From Blastomonas sp. SL216 (GTDB lineage Bacteria; Pseudomonadota; Alphaproteobacteria; Sphingomonadales; Sphingomonadaceae), in contig CP113055.1 of the NCBI GenBank assembly GCA_026625625.1, positions 3,269,001 to 3,333,000 on the forward strand: a DNA stretch of 64,000 nucleotides, given 5' to 3'. The notes under the pieces were generated by a model. That model had not been told where the DNA came from. It searched no databases and saw only the letters and a program-made list of their open reading frames with translations. Positions 63,071 to 64,000 of this stretch are shown piece after piece. The translations under genes were made by a program, and so were the position numbers. Numbering within the stretch: the first letter of the stretch is position 1; each line of letters starts with the position of its first letter.

Positions 63071-64000
63071 TCGCGGCACAGGAAGAGGCGGTTCGCCAGT
63101 TCACCGACAAGGTGGCGTCGCTGGAAGCGGGGCCGCGCCGGGTCGGACGGCTGGTCGCGCATGAAGGCGGCATGCTGGAAGTGACCGGCTTCGATTATCC
63201 GATCGGCTACGGCGGATCGGTGCGCGCCGCCGATGGCCGCCGCATCCGCGCCGAAATCGCCGGTTTTCGCGGTTCGCGCGCGATGATGGTGCCGCTGGAA
63301 AGCGATGCGGCATTGCGCAGCGGCGCGCGCGTCGAACCCGACGCCCAGGCCAATATGGCGGTTGTCGGCGATGCCTTGCTCGGCCGGATCATCGGCCCGA
63401 TGGGCGAACCGCTCGACGGCCTGGGGCCGATCATCGCGCACGACCGCTGGCCGCTCGCCGGCAAGCGCGAGAATGTGCTCAACCGTGGCCGCGTGACCAA
63501 GACGATCGACCTCGGCGTTCGTGCGATCAACGCGCTGCTGACCGCAGGGCATGGCCAGCGCATCGCCGTGGCGGCTGGTTCGGGCGTCGGCAAATCGGTG
63601 CTGATCGGCCAGATCATCGGCTTTGCCGAAGCGGACATCATTGTCGTCGGGCTGATCGGCGAGCGCGGCCGCGAGGTCAGCGATTTTGTCGAGACCAAGA
63701 TGTCGGGGCCGATGAAGTCGCGCACCGTTACCGTTGCGGTTCCCGCCGACCACAGCCCGATCCTGCGCCTGCGCGCCGCCTTCCGCGCGACCGCGATCGC
63801 CGAATATTTCCGCAAGCAGGGCAAGAAGGTTTTGCTGATCATCGACAGCCTCACCCGCGTCGCGCATGCGCAGCGCGAGATCGGGCTGGCGCTGGGCGAG
63901 CCGCCGACGATGAAGGGCTATCCGCCTTCGGCGCTCGCGCTGATCCCCAAGCTGGTCGAGCGCGCCGGCAATGACAAGGAAAGCGGCGGATCGATCACCG
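63067..64000 (+). CDS. fliI: Flagellum-specific ATPase FliI (3' end off the window)
   Basis: The first 311 codons of FliI. The N-terminal domain is followed by the ATPase core with Walker A AAGSGVGKSVLIG (about 169-181), VGLIGERGREVSDFVE, and Walker B VLLIIDSLTRVAHAQREIGL. These are FliI forms of the F1-beta-like ATPase that energises flagellar export. It overlaps fliH by 4 bases and runs off the right edge; later export genes should follow. Confidence 0.96.
   Translation, partial: MIAAQEEAVRQFTDKVASLEAGPRRVGRLVAHEGGMLEVTGFDYPIGYGGSVRAADGRRIRAEIAGFRGSRAMMVPLESDAALRSGARVEPDAQANMAVVGDALLGRIIGPMGEPLDGLGPIIAHDRWPLAGKRENVLNRGRVTKTIDLGVRAINALLTAGHGQRIAVAAGSGVGKSVLIGQIIGFAEADIIVVGLIGERGREVSDFVETKMSGPMKSRTVTVAVPADHSPILRLRAAFRATAIAEYFRKQGKKVLLIIDSLTRVAHAQREIGLALGEPPTMKGYPPSALALIPKLVERAGNDKESGGSIT

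Overview
The window is GC-rich chromosomal DNA of an alphaproteobacterium, almost certainly a sphingomonad (Sphingomonadaceae or Erythrobacteraceae; the genus cannot be fixed from the sequence alone). Pointers are the suf operon led by an Rrf2 regulator, a RibB protein with a degenerate RibA-like half, a STAS-MlaE/MlaF/MlaD/lipoprotein transporter, a class of short palindromic intergenic repeats, and a flagellar gene set with sigma-54 and sigma-28 promoters. I found no tRNA, rRNA, CRISPR array, insertion sequence or prophage.

Layout. 0-4 kb: end of an lptF-type permease (minus), then a secreted DUF2141 protein, a diacylglycerol-kinase-like lipid kinase and a nucleotidyltransferase that resembles Tam41-type CDP-diacylglycerol synthase. 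4.1-11 kb: suf iron-sulfur operon (Rrf2 regulator, sufB, two small genes, sufC, membrane protein, sufD, sufS, sufT-like, sufA-like). 11-14.3 kb (minus): riboflavin genes ribBX, ribE and ribD plus a small membrane protein; ribH lies apart at 36 kb. 14.4-27.5 kb (minus): a three-gene, translationally coupled two-partner-secretion locus: outer-membrane transporter (tpsB), a 2756-residue glycine-rich exoprotein (tpsA) and a secreted TPR-CHAT caspase-like protease. 27.8-36.4 kb: hisC-tyrC, a secreted M24 peptidase, a HAD phosphatase, an Mla-type lipid transporter and ribH.

36.4-64 kb is a flagellar regulon: motAB; flgLKJIHGFEDCB (minus); a second MotA/MotB-like pair; flgA, flgM, a flgN-like gene; a lytic transglycosylase; flhA; fliA; four tandem flagellin genes (minus); a sigma-54 activator without receiver domain; then fliEFGHI running off the right edge.

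The regulatory logic can be read from the DNA. Near-consensus sigma-54 promoters (TGGCAC-N5-TTGC) precede flgB, flgA, the transglycosylase gene and the activator gene. Dyads of the form GGGCGGCAAGTTTCTGCCG lie near two of them and are candidate activator sites. A different element, TTAA-N15-GCCGTTAA, precedes motA, flgM and the flagellins and fits FliA (sigma-28). This suggests a class II (sigma-54) to class III (FliA/FlgM) hierarchy contained largely in this window. The most unusual items are the TPS-CHAT locus, the HTH-RibBX fusion with a dyad at its own start, the lipid kinase/Tam41-like pair, and the extra MotA/MotB-like pair.
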